DNA of 36,761 bases from Holdemania filiformis DSM 12042 (GCF_000157995.1 NZ_GG657552.1:1-36761); one strand, 5' to 3'. Counted from the stretch's first letter, positions 1 to 8,908 are shown. Program-made: numbers and translations. Notes: a model not told the origin generated them from the letters alone.

Positions 1-298
1 TAAGTTCGTGGAAGCATAAGTCATGGAAAAGCCTTATTAGGTATCAGACTATTTATCAAAATTGTTTACTGTTAATCAATATAAAAATCAAATGATATTG
101 ATGTCTGTAATTAAATTTTTAACTTTATATGTCCCACCACAGATTCATATATTTTATTTTTAATGATTTAGATAAGCCGTTAAAAATGCCTTTGTCAGAC
201 TGCTTTGTAATCATTTCCAATGATTAATAGGTTGCTTTGACCGAAAAATTTCGATACACTTTAAATAAAGCCAGGATCAATCCGAAGAGGCGCATAAA
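1..298. other. AT-rich intergenic region before the PRD regulator
   Basis: No convincing gene is visible. The stretch is AT-rich. It holds a perfect dyad at 208-226 and a possible weak promoter: TTGACC at 237-242 with TTTAAA near 260. The short palindrome CGAAAAATTTCG at 242-253 lies between these elements. The window edge may cut an upstream gene, but no reading frame supports one. Confidence 0.4.
208..226. promoter_or_regulatory. Perfect 8-bp inverted repeat, possible operator
   Basis: TAATCATT-TCC-AATGATTA is an exact dyad with a 3-nt centre, about 75 bp before the PRD regulator start. No T-run follows, so it is not a terminator. It could be an operator for the regulator gene; the binding protein is unknown. 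Confidence 0.35.
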
Positions 299-2278
299 AT
301 GAGAAATGAACGGATAATCTATTTGATTTTAAAAGAAGATAATTACATCACAGCAAAACAGATTTCTGAAATCATGGGACTCAGCCGAAAATTAATTGTT
401 CAATCCATACAGGAAATCAAAGATGAGCTTCCAGAATACGGCGCTCGGCTTGAAGTGAAAAAAGGGCGGGGATATCGTATCCAAATTCATGATAAAATGA
501 ATTTTGACGCTCATTTTCAAATCCCGTTGACTCAAAATATGATTAAAACGCAGACTTCAGACAGTCATTCTGAACGTGTTATTTTTCTTTGCCGCAAATT
601 ATTATCGCAGGAAAAGCCAATAACGATCAGCAGTCTGGCTGCGCAGATGTATCTGTCCAAGGGGGCGATTGAAGAGGATCTGAAGCAAGCGTATGAACTG
701 CTTGCCGACTATCAGCTGTCCGTGGAAGCCTGGCAGAATAAAGGGCTGATCGTCATCGGGGAAGAAAAAAATAAACGGCTTGCGATCACCGATTTGATCG
801 GAGTCTACTATAATTTTTATCTGTTAAAAGAGGTCGATCCGGATTATTGGCGATGGATTGCCTGTGAAAATGATGAAGCATCAAAAATCAGACATCTTAT
901 TTACGATGTTTTGCAAAGCTGTCATATTCGGATTAAAGACATCAATGTCCAGAGAATTACAGCTTATCTGATTGTGATGCGTCATCGCTGTGCGGCCTGG
1001 TATCCACTATATTTAACTGACGAAGAGAAAGCGGAAATGCAGGAGTGGCCTGAAATTCAATATGTTCAGCTGCTTTTTGATCACTTGATAATAGAAAATC
1101 CGGATTTCTGTGTCGATGAAGATGAAAGAGGGATCGTTGCTCAATTATTCCGCGTCAGTCAGGAAACCCCTGATGCATCTGGTTTTCTTTCTTCGCCAGA
1201 TTTATGTAAACGTGGGAATCAGGTTATCCAAGCAATAGAAAAAAGTTTGGTGAATCCCCGGATTCGCATGTTAGTCACAACCGGAACGCTGAGGGAAGCA
1301 TTGAAAAACTTGATATGCAAAGCGTTGTTCCGCATACAATGGAACTTGCCGGAAAACGGTCATTTCATCAATCAGATTACCGACATAGCCGTTCTGAATT
1401 CGCCGATCTGTTATTATGTCGCATGTAAGCTTGCCGCCCTCGTTCAAGAAGAAATCAATTATTCATTCAGTGTGGAAGAAATCACAAAACTGGTTCAGAT
1501 TATTTATCATGAATGCGAACAGATTGAAATCCCGCATCGGCAGTTAAAAATGCTTACACATTGTGAAAATGGTATGGATATGGCGGCACTGATGATTGAA
1601 AGATGGAAGCGGCTTTTTGGGGAGTTTATTGAAAGTAATCAGGCGGTAGAGCTTTATGAGGTTAGGGAATTAGCACGGAAGAATTATGACTGTATCTTAC
1701 TTCTGACTTTGGATTTTGCGTATAAAGAAACGATTCCGCCATTTTTCACAGCATTTATTCCCAATAAAGACGATATCAGCCAGTTTATTAACGATTACAT
1801 TTTACCTTGTTATGAGCTTGAATCTTATCTACCAGATCAAGAGAAGATCTCGTTTCACGAACACAGCGCGTTCAAAAGTGAAGCACAGTTTATTCACCAA
1901 CTCGCAAACAAAGTTTGTCCTCAAACTGGTCAGGGGAAACTTCTTGAGAAGCAGTTAAAGCAAGATTTTCTTTCTTCCTTTCTCGTTCTAAACGAAGAAG
2001 TCATCATATTGCTTGGCGATCAGGAAATCGTTAAAAAAGAAATTTTCCAAATTCACAGGTTTAAACATGCCATACGCTGGAAAGGCCGAACGGTAAAGAT
2101 GATTTGTTTTGCGGTTCTGGATCTGGACAATCCTGTTCGGATAAAAGTCCTTGAAATCCTATGTCGGAAACTTAGCGCAGGAAGAATTCTTTCCCGTTAT
2201 GAGTCAAAAAACAAAGCTCTGATCGAAGCCATGGTACAGGCGGTCAGAGCGGAATTGAAAATTAATTTAATCCGCTGA
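299..2278 (+). CDS. PRD-domain PTS-controlled transcriptional regulator (BglG/MtlR-like)
   Basis: The 659-residue protein has the layout of PTS-regulated activators. A winged-helix HTH lies at about residues 5-55 and a second, Mga-like HTH at about 95-150. Two PRD-like helical regions follow (about 195-290 and 300-405), then an EIIB-like segment (about 415-500) and a C-terminal EIIA type 2-like domain. I see no sigma-54 AAA+ domain, so it is not LevR-like. The canonical phospho-His motif of the EIIA domain is not obvious. The start ATG has AGAGG upstream. It lies directly before a mannose-family PTS operon in the same direction, so it probably activates that operon according to phosphorylation state. 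The family call is firm; the sugar sensed is not visible. Confidence 0.85.
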   Translation: MRNERIIYLILKEDNYITAKQISEIMGLSRKLIVQSIQEIKDELPEYGARLEVKKGRGYRIQIHDKMNFDAHFQIPLTQNMIKTQTSDSHSERVIFLCRKLLSQEKPITISSLAAQMYLSKGAIEEDLKQAYELLADYQLSVEAWQNKGLIVIGEEKNKRLAITDLIGVYYNFYLLKEVDPDYWRWIACENDEASKIRHLIYDVLQSCHIRIKDINVQRITAYLIVMRHRCAAWYPLYLTDEEKAEMQEWPEIQYVQLLFDHLIIENPDFCVDEDERGIVAQLFRVSQETPDASGFLSSPDLCKRGNQVIQAIEKSLVNPRIRMLVTTGTLREALKNLICKALFRIQWNLPENGHFINQITDIAVLNSPICYYVACKLAALVQEEINYSFSVEEITKLVQIIYHECEQIEIPHRQLKMLTHCENGMDMAALMIERWKRLFGEFIESNQAVELYEVRELARKNYDCILLLTLDFAYKETIPPFFTAFIPNKDDISQFINDYILPCYELESYLPDQEKISFHEHSAFKSEAQFIHQLANKVCPQTGQGKLLEKQLKQDFLSSFLVLNEEVIILLGDQEIVKKEIFQIHRFKHAIRWKGRTVKMICFAVLDLDNPVRIKVLEILCRKLSAGRILSRYESKNKALIEAMVQAVRAELKINLIR

Positions 2279-2295
2279 TTTTTCTCAGTGACGCC

Positions 2296-2325
2296 GAAAA
2301 GTACTCCTTTAAAGGGGTATTTTTC
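2296..2325 (+). terminator. Rho-independent terminator after PRD regulator
   Basis: The 12-bp stem 2296-2307/2314-2325 contains two G-U pairs and a TTTAAA loop. Its right arm contains the run of five T. It separates the regulator transcript from the PTS operon. Confidence 0.75.
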
Positions 2326-2330
2326 TTTGT

Positions 2331-2358
2331 TTCTTAAAAACAACAGAGTTCCTATAAT
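2331..2358 (+). promoter_or_regulatory. Promoter of PTS operon 1
   Basis: TATAAT at 2353-2358 is a perfect -10 box. TTCTTA at 2331-2336 could be a weak -35 with a 16-bp spacer, which fits a promoter needing the PRD activator. It lies just downstream of the terminator and 50 bp before EIIB. Confidence 0.55.
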
Positions 2359-2370
2359 AAAAGCATCTCA

Positions 2371-2384
2371 TGAAAGCGCTTAAA
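2371..2384. promoter_or_regulatory. cre-like catabolite repression site
   Basis: TGAAAGCGCTTAAA matches the CcpA consensus TGAAANCGNTTNCA over its first 11 bases. It lies just downstream of the -10 box, near the predicted transcription start, where bound CcpA would block transcription. The identification is by consensus only. Confidence 0.5.
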
Positions 2385-2407
2385 TTGGGAGATGGGAGGA
2401 AAAGAGA

Positions 2408-2914
2408 ATGATCACCCTTTTTCGAATCGACGAACGTTTGATTCATGGTCAGATTGCGATTAAATGGTCTAAGCATTACAACATCAACCGGATTGTGGTT
2501 GCTAACGATCAGGCTGCTTCAAGTCCGCTGATTCAGAATACGCTGCGGATGGCTGCACCGGATCAGGTGAAAACAGCTATTTTACCGGTCAGCAAGGCGA
2601 TTGCTTTGTTGAAGGATTCCCGCTGCGCGGAGTTAAGAATTCTGGTTTTAGTGGATTGCCCGCACGATGCCCGGCTGATCGTCAGCGAGCTGGAGGACAT
2701 TAAAATGATCAACGTCGGAAACTATGGCAGGATTGGGAAAGAAGAAGTGCTTCGTTCCCGCAGACGATATTCAAAGAATATTTACTGCAATGAACAAGAA
2801 GCTGCGGATTTTCAGTCCTTGATCGACACGGGCATTCCTTGTATCTACCAAACCGTACCGGAGGAAGCACCGGTGAATATTACACAGTGGTTTACGCATA
2901 AAGGGGGAATTTGA
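2408..2914 (+). CDS. PTS mannose/fructose/sorbose-family EIIB component
   Basis: This 168-residue cytoplasmic phosphocarrier takes phosphate from EIIA and passes it to the sugar carried by EIIC/EIID. The N-terminus FRIDERLIHGQI is the family signature; His13 within it is the phosphorylation site. Length and the fold-typical C-terminus match the family. A good ribosome site (GGGAGGAAAAGAGA) precedes the ATG. It is the first gene of a tight operon with EIIC starting 2 nt after its stop. Substrate cannot be read from the sequence; the downstream NagA-like enzyme suggests an amino sugar. Confidence 0.93.
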   Translation: MITLFRIDERLIHGQIAIKWSKHYNINRIVVANDQAASSPLIQNTLRMAAPDQVKTAILPVSKAIALLKDSRCAELRILVLVDCPHDARLIVSELEDIKMINVGNYGRIGKEEVLRSRRRYSKNIYCNEQEAADFQSLIDTGIPCIYQTVPEEAPVNITQWFTHKGGI

Positions 2915-2915
2915 A

Positions 2916-3707
2916 ATGCTGCAAAGTGCGTTAATCTGTACCTTCGTCTTCTGGCTGGCAGGAGCTATGGACTTCACCTGCTTTAGCTGGGCTTTGTTTA
3001 CGAGGCCGCTAATCTGCGGACCAATCACCGGATTGCTTTTAGGCGATTTGCGGACTGGAATCATCATGGGCGGCGCGATCGAAGGTATCTATATGGGCGT
3101 CAGCAATATCGGTGGCTCCACACCGGCGGATCCATGTCCGGCAACCATCATCGCTGTCGCTTACTCCATTTTGACCGGAAGCGATATTGCTACCGGCGTT
3201 ATGCTTTCGCTGCCGATCGGCACGCTTATGCAATCCTTTACCAATATCTTAACGCCATTTTATGCCTCATTATCCGTTTACTGGGAGAAGTTAGCGGCTT
3301 CGGGAAACACGAAAAAAATGGGACGTCAGGTTGTCTTGTTTGATTTATTCCTGCAGCGGATTGCTCAGATGCTTGTTCTGTTTCTCAGCATCGCTTATGG
3401 CATTGAAGGAATCCAAACTGTTTTCAATTCTCTGCCTGGCTGGGTGCTGAATGGATTTAATGCGGCCAGCGGAATGATGACGGCGGTCGGCTTTGCGATT
3501 TTGATGACCATGATCTGGTCGAAGGAAGTCGGCGGATTCTTCTTTGTTGGATTTGTCCTGGCCAAGTATTTGGGCTTGGGAACACTGCCGATCGCGATTT
3601 TATTGGCAGTCGTAGCCTTATGCGTCTTCTTTAACGAGAAGCGATTTATTGAAATCTCAGCCGTTTCTAAAAACGTCAAAGAGAGTCAAGAGGAGGATTT
3701 TTTCTAA
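2916..3707 (+). CDS. PTS mannose-family EIIC membrane component
   Basis: The 263-residue integral membrane protein forms the sugar channel together with EIID. Repeated hydrophobic segments and the Gly-rich block around residues 40-80 (GPITGLLLGDLRTG, GGAIEGIYMG) are typical of ManY/AgaC-like EIIC. The start is preceded by AAGGGGGAATTTGAA. It sits directly between EIIB and EIID with spacings of 0-2 nt, so the three are translated together. Sugar specificity is unknown. Confidence 0.92.
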   Translation: MLQSALICTFVFWLAGAMDFTCFSWALFTRPLICGPITGLLLGDLRTGIIMGGAIEGIYMGVSNIGGSTPADPCPATIIAVAYSILTGSDIATGVMLSLPIGTLMQSFTNILTPFYASLSVYWEKLAASGNTKKMGRQVVLFDLFLQRIAQMLVLFLSIAYGIEGIQTVFNSLPGWVLNGFNAASGMMTAVGFAILMTMIWSKEVGGFFFVGFVLAKYLGLGTLPIAILLAVVALCVFFNEKRFIEISAVSKNVKESQEEDFF

Positions 3708-4526
3708 ATGGCGAAAAATCAGATAACATCGGCGGAAAAGAAGATTTTAAATTCTATGTATTGGCGGTCGGGTTGCTGCTTTGCGACGTTTAACATGGTA
3801 AAGATGGAAGGCAATGCTTTTACCCTGACTATGGCGCCGGCAATTAATGAAATTTTTAAAGATGATGAGGAGGAACGCTGCCGGACGCTGCTGCGGCATA
3901 ATAATTTCTTTAATACGCATGCGGTTTTTCTGCCCTTCATCGCGGGATTATGCTTTGCGATGGAAAAAGAAAGAAAAGAAAAAGGGACTGTGGATGCTGA
4001 TACCATAGAAAGTATTAAAGTCGCGTTGATGGGCCCGGCTGCAGGGATCGGCGATGCCTTCTTCTTCAACTGCGTTCGTGTGATCGCCGCCGGCATTGGA
4101 ATCGGTCTGGCGGCCCAGGGAAATCTGCTTGGGTCAATAATCTTCGCGGTCATTTACGGGGGTTCTCAGCTGCTGCTGCGTTGGTATTTCCTGCATATTG
4201 GTTTTCATGCCGGTACAGATTTTATCAATTCTGTATTTGAAACCGGATTGATCAAGGCAGTTACTAAGGCGGCTTCCATTTTAGGTGTGGGCATGGTTGG
4301 CGCCATGGCGGCCCAGATGGTGAATGTTCCGCTGGCCTGGACGATTCAGGTCGGGGAAGCCTCGGTTGTGGTCAATGATGTAGTCAATTCAATTATGCCA
4401 GGTTTACTGTCGATCGTTCTGCTCTTTGTTCTGATGCATTTAATCCGAAAAGGCAAACGGCCGTCGATGTTAATTTTCAGCATTATGATCATTTCTCTAA
4501 TTCTGGCATTCCTTGGTATTTTCTGA
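3708..4526 (+). CDS. PTS mannose-family EIID membrane component
   Basis: The 272-residue protein has the EIID landmarks: an N-terminal soluble region (YWRSGCCFATFNMVKMEG), a middle segment with LMGPAAGIGDAFFFN, and hydrophobic C-terminal segments. With EIIC it makes the translocating pair. Its ATG follows the EIIC stop immediately, and AGAGGAGG at the end of eiiC serves as ribosome site. A paralogue lies on the minus strand at 35429-36274. Confidence 0.93.
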   Translation: MAKNQITSAEKKILNSMYWRSGCCFATFNMVKMEGNAFTLTMAPAINEIFKDDEEERCRTLLRHNNFFNTHAVFLPFIAGLCFAMEKERKEKGTVDADTIESIKVALMGPAAGIGDAFFFNCVRVIAAGIGIGLAAQGNLLGSIIFAVIYGGSQLLLRWYFLHIGFHAGTDFINSVFETGLIKAVTKAASILGVGMVGAMAAQMVNVPLAWTIQVGEASVVVNDVVNSIMPGLLSIVLLFVLMHLIRKGKRPSMLIFSIMIISLILAFLGIF

Positions 4527-4527
4527 T

Positions 4528-5160
4528 ATGCTGCGGCAGATCATCTGCCTGATCCTTGCCATCCCTTTTGCCGCGCTGGGTTCGTCGCTCATATTGAAAG
4601 CCGGAATCGGAGTCGGCGCCTGGGATGCGCTGAGCAAGTGCGCAGCGCAGCTGTGCGGAATCAAGATTGGCACACTCGGAATGATGACGAACAGTCTCTG
4701 CGTCATAGGCCAAATTCTGTTGTTAAAAAAAGCATTCAAGCCGCTGCAGCTGCTTCAGTTTGGAATGGCCTTTCTGCTCGGCAGTCTGGTCAACTTCTTC
4801 TACTATGATGTTCTAAGTCAGCTTGCCGTTCCGGCTTATAGTCTTTCGATTGTATTTCTGCTTATCGGCAATGGAATCAATGCTGCGGCAGTGGCCTTGA
4901 TTCTGAGCCTGAATATCGTGACTTTTCCGGTCGGCGGTCTGGTTCTGGCTGTTTCGCAAGTGACAAACTCTGCGTATGGGAAATGCCGACAAGGCTTAGA
5001 TGGAATCTGTATCTTGATAATTCTGATTCTTGTTTTCGGGTTTCATGGAGAAATGACGCTGCGGGAAGGCACGATTGTCAGCATGCTTATGTTTGGTCCG
5101 CTGGTGGATCGTTTCATGTCTTTGTTTCAAATTTATTTAAAGAAGGGAGCAAGAATTTGA
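4528..5160 (+). CDS. YczE/YitT-like multi-pass membrane protein
   Basis: A hydrophobic protein of about 210 residues with roughly five or six membrane segments. The N-terminal pattern LILKAGIGVGAWDALSKCAAQLCGIKIGTLGMMTN resembles the YczE/YyaS family, whose function is not established. I place the start at the ATG at 4528, one base after the EIID stop, rather than the TTG at 4513 that would overlap EIID. The 3' end overlaps the start of the next gene by 4 nt, so it is part of the PTS operon. A membrane protein of this family is not a standard PTS subunit; it could help export a product or assist the permease, but that is inference. Confidence 0.75.
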   Translation: MLRQIICLILAIPFAALGSSLILKAGIGVGAWDALSKCAAQLCGIKIGTLGMMTNSLCVIGQILLLKKAFKPLQLLQFGMAFLLGSLVNFFYYDVLSQLAVPAYSLSIVFLLIGNGINAAAVALILSLNIVTFPVGGLVLAVSQVTNSAYGKCRQGLDGICILIILILVFGFHGEMTLREGTIVSMLMFGPLVDRFMSLFQIYLKKGARI

Positions 5161-6272
5161 TTATTGTTCATGGCAAAGTTTTTATTGACGGCCAGTTTCA
5201 TGAAACCGACTTGAGAATCACCGGAAAGAAAATTTCGGAAATAGGTCCGCGGCTGCAAGATGAGGAAAAGATCGACGTGCAGGGGGCTCTGATCTTTCCT
5301 GGATTTATCGATACGCATATTCATGGAGCGGAACAGGTCAATTGCGGAGAAAGTGTGGCGGCAATGCGAAAGATCTGCGCGAAGCTGCCCCAATATGGGG
5401 TAACAAGCTTCACGCCGACACCGATCGCCGACGACATTGAAACGTCGCAAAAGGCAGTTGAGGTGATCCGGGAAGCAAAAGGTTCTTTTGGCAGCGATAT
5501 CTTAGGAATCTTTTTATACACCGGATATAAAAACCGCTCGATCGCTTATTACGCCCCGCCGACATTACCAACGCCGGAACACACCCGGGCGTTAGCCGGG
5601 CAGGATTTGTCACTGATTCTTTCTGTCCTGATCGCGCCTGAACTGGACGGTGGTTTGGAATGGATTGACTGGGCAGTAAAACAGGGAATGCTTCCGGTTA
5701 TCGGTTTTTCAGAGGGAAGCCCGGATATGATTCATCAAGCTGTTGCTCGCGGAGCCCGGCTGACTGATCATTTCCCAAATGGTTTCCCGGCAATTGATCA
5801 TCATTTCTCGCAAGGTGTCGTTCAATGCCTGCTGGAAGATGATTTGGCTATGCAGGTCAATTGTGATTGTATTCATGTCGCACCGGAATTTTTAAGAATG
5901 ATGATCCGGTGTAAAGGCTTAGATCATCTTGTTGCGGTTTCTGATAGTTCCTGCCTGCTGGGCTGCCCTGACGGCGAATACCGGATGGGGGATAAGCAAG
6001 TGTTTTTGAAGGACGGAGCGGTTCGGGATATTAACGGGAAATTAGTGACGGGAGCGCATTCTTTTGATGAAAATATGCGGACATTACTCAAAAAGGGTTT
6101 CACATTAGAAGAAATCGGGGCTTTGTGTACTGAAAATGCGGCCAAAGCTTTGAACTTATTGGATCGCGGGAAGATCGAAGTTGGCCGCAGAGCGGATTTG
6201 GTCGTTATGGATGAAGGACTGCATGTCCGAAAGACGATGATAGAGGGCGAGTGGTGTTATCAAAATGATTAA
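5157..6272 (+). CDS. Divergent N-acetylglucosamine-6-phosphate deacetylase-like amidohydrolase
   Basis: The 371-residue protein is NagA-like in length and layout: an N-terminal beta region, DTHIHG (H54, H56), GVTSFTPT near 81-88, and a C-terminal GKIEVGRRADLVVMD segment. I start it at TTG 5157, overlapping the upstream stop (TTGA) with GAAGGGAG before it; a longer start would run inside the membrane protein gene. Against the E. coli enzyme from memory, the metal-binding Glu is Tyr121 and the His of the GHS motif is Phe184. The third metal His (H205), the substrate His (H240) and the catalytic Asp (D263, VSD) remain. It may deacetylate an unusual amino-sugar phosphate or have a changed metal site. 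Specific function is uncertain. Confidence 0.75.
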   Translation: MIIVHGKVFIDGQFHETDLRITGKKISEIGPRLQDEEKIDVQGALIFPGFIDTHIHGAEQVNCGESVAAMRKICAKLPQYGVTSFTPTPIADDIETSQKAVEVIREAKGSFGSDILGIFLYTGYKNRSIAYYAPPTLPTPEHTRALAGQDLSLILSVLIAPELDGGLEWIDWAVKQGMLPVIGFSEGSPDMIHQAVARGARLTDHFPNGFPAIDHHFSQGVVQCLLEDDLAMQVNCDCIHVAPEFLRMMIRCKGLDHLVAVSDSSCLLGCPDGEYRMGDKQVFLKDGAVRDINGKLVTGAHSFDENMRTLLKKGFTLEEIGALCTENAAKALNLLDRGKIEVGRRADLVVMDEGLHVRKTMIEGEWCYQND

Positions 6273-6675
6273 GATTTTAATTGCCAGTCATGACCGGATG
6301 GCCAGCGGCATGAAAGCGTCAGCTGAATTTTTTACCGGCCCGTGTGATCGGCTGACGGCGATTGACGCGTATACCGATGAACAAGATTTCGAAAGGCAGA
6401 TTCGCGATTATTTAGCGAAGCAAAATGATGCAGATCAGATATTGTTTCTTTCCGATCTGTATGGTGGAAGCGTTAATCAGATTATGGCTCGCGTGATGAG
6501 CGAAGAAAAGAATATCCAGCTGATTTCGGGCTTTAACTTTCCACTGCTTTTGGAATTATTGGAGTGCAATGAAGCTCGTTTGAGCGAAGAACAATTAGAT
6601 TTTATGCTTGAACAAGCCAGGCAATCAATGCGCCGGGTTGTCTTGAAGGAATCGGAAGCTGAAGCATTCTTTTAA
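6265..6675 (+). CDS. PTS mannose-family EIIA component
   Basis: A 136-residue EIIA of the mannose family. It receives phosphate from HPr at His9 (ILIASHDRMASGM) and passes it to EIIB. The middle motif FLSDLYGGSVNQIMAR matches the family. Its ATG lies 8 nt inside the end of the amidohydrolase gene, so translation is coupled. It closes the operon, which ends at the terminator at 6724-6765. A paralogue is at 33739-34146. Confidence 0.92.
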   Translation: MIKILIASHDRMASGMKASAEFFTGPCDRLTAIDAYTDEQDFERQIRDYLAKQNDADQILFLSDLYGGSVNQIMARVMSEEKNIQLISGFNFPLLLELLECNEARLSEEQLDFMLEQARQSMRRVVLKESEAEAFF

Positions 6676-6723
6676 GGAACGGACAGGCAGGATTAATGGG
6701 TCGGAAGACTAATAGACTAAAAT

Positions 6724-6768
6724 AAGGAGGAGGTCATCCATCATTGGGGATCATTCTTCCTTTTTATA
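6724..6768 (+). terminator. Rho-independent terminator of PTS operon 1
   Basis: An imperfect stem pairs 6724-6739 with 6748-6762 (AAGGAGGAG with a CTTCTTCCTT-like arm, plus ATCC/GGAT) and is followed by a T-rich tract. It lies 50 nt after the EIIA stop. Confidence 0.65.
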
Positions 6769-6876
6769 TTATTGGGAGGAATTATGAAAGCAAATTGCAA
6801 AGGTTAGTTCTAAAAACATTTTCCAGATAACTCTTGTTTTGATGCTGGAATATCTCCCAGAAGCAGGTCAGGGTGT

Positions 6877-6905
6877 TTGACAAGCGCCCGGTTTAATAAT
6901 AAACT
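6877..6905 (+). promoter_or_regulatory. Probable hslO promoter
   Basis: TTGACA at 6877-6882 is a perfect -35. With a 17-bp spacer the -10 is TAAACT at 6900-6905. It lies 40 bp before the hslO start. The rest of the 6769-6944 gap holds only a seven-codon reading frame at 6784 with a good ribosome site, too short to call. Confidence 0.5.
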
Positions 6906-6944
6906 TAGGGTGCAAAAAAACAGGATAGAAAAGAGGTTTTTTCA

Positions 6945-7832
6945 ATGAAGGATACATTAATTCACGCTATTAGTGCGAACGGGCATATTCGGGTGCTGAC
7001 CTGCACCTCCACGCAGCTGGCGGAACAGGCGCGGAAGCAGCACAATTTGTGGCCGACCAGTGCAGCCGCTTTAGGCCGGGTGCTGACGATCACTGCGATT
7101 TTGGGCAGCATGTTAAAGACGGAAAAAGAAAAGGTGACCGTTCAGATCAACGGCGGCGGTCCTATCGGAACGATCATGGCCGACGGCTGGGCGAACGGCG
7201 ATGTGCGCGGATTTGTCGGCGATCCGGAAATTTATCTGAAATATAACGACACCGGCAAGTTGGCAGTCGGAACGGCGGTCGGCAAGGATGGCTATTTGAA
7301 GGTCATCAAGCGGATGAATATGAAGAACGACTTCACCGGTCAGGTTGCGCTGGTCAGCGGCGAGATCGGCGAGGACTTCGCATATTACTTTACAATTTCG
7401 GAACAGACGCCTTCCGCGGTATCGCTGGGCGTACTGGTTGATACGGATAACTCGGTGATGGCGTCGGGCGGAATTCTGATCCAGATGATGCCGGAGGCCA
7501 CGGAAGACGATATCAAGCTGGCGGAAGCCGTGGTCGCGAAGCTGCGTCCGGTTTCGGAGCTGGTGAAGGAAGGTCATGACGCCCGGGCACTAGCGGCGAT
7601 GTTGTTTGACGATCTGGAAATTCTCGAAGAAAAGCCGATCCAGTGGCATTGCGACTGCAGCAAGCAACGCTTCAAAGCGGCGCTGACAACGCTGGACCGC
7701 GCGGAGTTGGAAAAGATGCTGGAAGAAGACCACGGCTGCGAAGTGAAATGCGAATACTGCAACAATAAAGTTCAGTTTACCGAAGAGGATCTCCGCAGCA
7801 TCCTGGAGTTCAAAGCGGCATGTGGAAAATAA
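6945..7832 (+). CDS. hslO: Redox-regulated chaperone Hsp33
   Basis: The 295-residue cytoplasmic holdase protects unfolding proteins under oxidative stress. Its switch is the C-terminal zinc centre, visible as CDC near residue 236 and CEYC near residue 269; oxidation to disulfides activates the chaperone. The N-terminal domain ([15 protein letters not shown], then [13 protein letters not shown]) is typical. The last 13 nt overlap the dihydrouridine synthase gene, so the two are coupled, an arrangement I know from other Firmicutes. AGAGG precedes the start. Confidence 0.95.
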   Translation: MKDTLIHAISANGHIRVLTCTSTQLAEQARKQHNLWPTSAAALGRVLTITAILGSMLKTEKEKVTVQINGGGPIGTIMADGWANGDVRGFVGDPEIYLKYNDTGKLAVGTAVGKDGYLKVIKRMNMKNDFTGQVALVSGEIGEDFAYYFTISEQTPSAVSLGVLVDTDNSVMASGGILIQMMPEATEDDIKLAEAVVAKLRPVSELVKEGHDARALAAMLFDDLEILEEKPIQWHCDCSKQRFKAALTTLDRAELEKMLEEDHGCEVKCEYCNNKVQFTEEDLRSILEFKAACGK

Positions 7833-8821
7833 GAAATCTTGAAATTGCCAATCCGGTCGTCATCGCGCCGATGGCCGGAATTTCCAACGCGGCGTTCCGG
7901 ACGATCGCGCATGAATTCGGCGCGGGTCTGATCTATACGGAAATGATCAGCGATAAAGCGATCTGTTATTCCAATAAAAAGACGATGGAGATGACGCAGC
8001 TGGCTCCGGATGAGCATCCGATCGCGATGCAGCTGTTCGGTCATGAAGAGGCGTCGATGATTCAGGCGGCGCAGGTGCTGGATAAAACGGACTGCGATGT
8101 GATCGACATCAATATGGGATGTCCGGTACCGAAGGTTGTCAATTCCGGTTCCGGCAGCGCGATGATGAAGGATCCGGAAGCGACCTATCAGCTGGTGCGT
8201 AAAATTGTGGCAGTGGTGGAAAAGCCGGTGACAGCCAAGATCCGTCTGGGCTGGGACAGCTCGTCGATCAACGTGCTGGAAATGGCGCGGGGATTGGAAG
8301 CGGCCGGCGTCAGCGCACTGGCGGTTCATGGCCGGACGCGCAGTCAGCTGTATGAGGGCAAGGCTGATTGGAGCTGGATCAAAAAGGTCAAGGAAGCCGT
8401 TTCCATTCCCGTGATAGGCAACGGCGATCTGCGCAGTGTGGAAGACGCCATGGCGAGAATCCAGGAAACCCAAGTCGACGCGGTAATGATCGGCCGGGGC
8501 GTATTGGGCAATCCCTGGCTGATCCGTGATCTGGTCTGTGCGTTCTCTGGGGAAGGGTCTGCCGAACCTGTCAGCGATCATGAAAAATTTGAGATTGCGC
8601 TGGAACACGCCCGCCGGTTGTGCACTTTAAAAAGCGAACGGATTGGGATGAAAGAGATGCGCGGACACGCCTGCTGGTACATCCAGGGCATTCCCTACTC
8701 CAACCGGATGAAAGACAGGATCAATCAGATGACAACCTATGCTGAATTTGAGACAATGCTAAAGCTTTATGAGGAAGCGCTGATCAGCGGCAATTTTGAC
8801 AGGCTGTATCTGTCAGAGTAA
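7820..8821 (+). CDS. dusB: tRNA-dihydrouridine synthase (DusB-like)
   Basis: The 333-residue FMN enzyme reduces uridine to dihydrouridine in the tRNA D-loop using NADPH. The sequence shows the N-terminal barrel motif [16 protein letters not shown], the TEM segment, the catalytic-loop motif [19 protein letters not shown] with its active Cys, and the FMN phosphate site [20 protein letters not shown]. It starts inside hslO and ends before a strong terminator. The position beside hslO and lysS favours DusB, but the subfamily is not proven. Confidence 0.9.
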   Translation: MWKIRNLEIANPVVIAPMAGISNAAFRTIAHEFGAGLIYTEMISDKAICYSNKKTMEMTQLAPDEHPIAMQLFGHEEASMIQAAQVLDKTDCDVIDINMGCPVPKVVNSGSGSAMMKDPEATYQLVRKIVAVVEKPVTAKIRLGWDSSSINVLEMARGLEAAGVSALAVHGRTRSQLYEGKADWSWIKKVKEAVSIPVIGNGDLRSVEDAMARIQETQVDAVMIGRGVLGNPWLIRDLVCAFSGEGSAEPVSDHEKFEIALEHARRLCTLKSERIGMKEMRGHACWYIQGIPYSNRMKDRINQMTTYAEFETMLKLYEEALISGNFDRLYLSE

Positions 8822-8828
8822 ATAAATC

Positions 8829-8874
8829 AAGAACAAAAGCCATTCCTGAAGTCAAGGAGTGGCTTTTGTTCTTT
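8829..8874 (+). terminator. Strong terminator after dusB
   Basis: An 18-bp stem with one G-U pair links 8829-8846 and 8856-8873, with a 9-nt loop. The arm contains AGAACAAAAGCC. A T-rich end closes it 8 nt after the stop. Confidence 0.85.
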
Positions 8875-8879
8875 CGAAA

Positions 8880-8908
8880 TTGACAAACGGAAAAGATTGT
8901 TATACTGT
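8880..8908 (+). promoter_or_regulatory. Promoter of the S41 lipoprotein operon
   Basis: TTGACA at 8880-8885 is a perfect -35. Possible -10 boxes are TATACT at 8901 (15-bp spacer) or TACTGT at 8903 (17-bp spacer). It lies directly after the dusB terminator and about 50 bp before the start. Confidence 0.6.

Noticed and set aside
6784-6807. Seven-codon frame MKANCKG with a strong GGGAGGA site
   Set aside because: It lies between a terminator and the hslO promoter and has no evidence of function; its ribosome site may be chance.
7772-8608. 278-residue reading frame on the minus strand
   Set aside because: It is antisense to dusB, whose motifs are clear; its sequence is rich in His and Arg, as shadow frames are.
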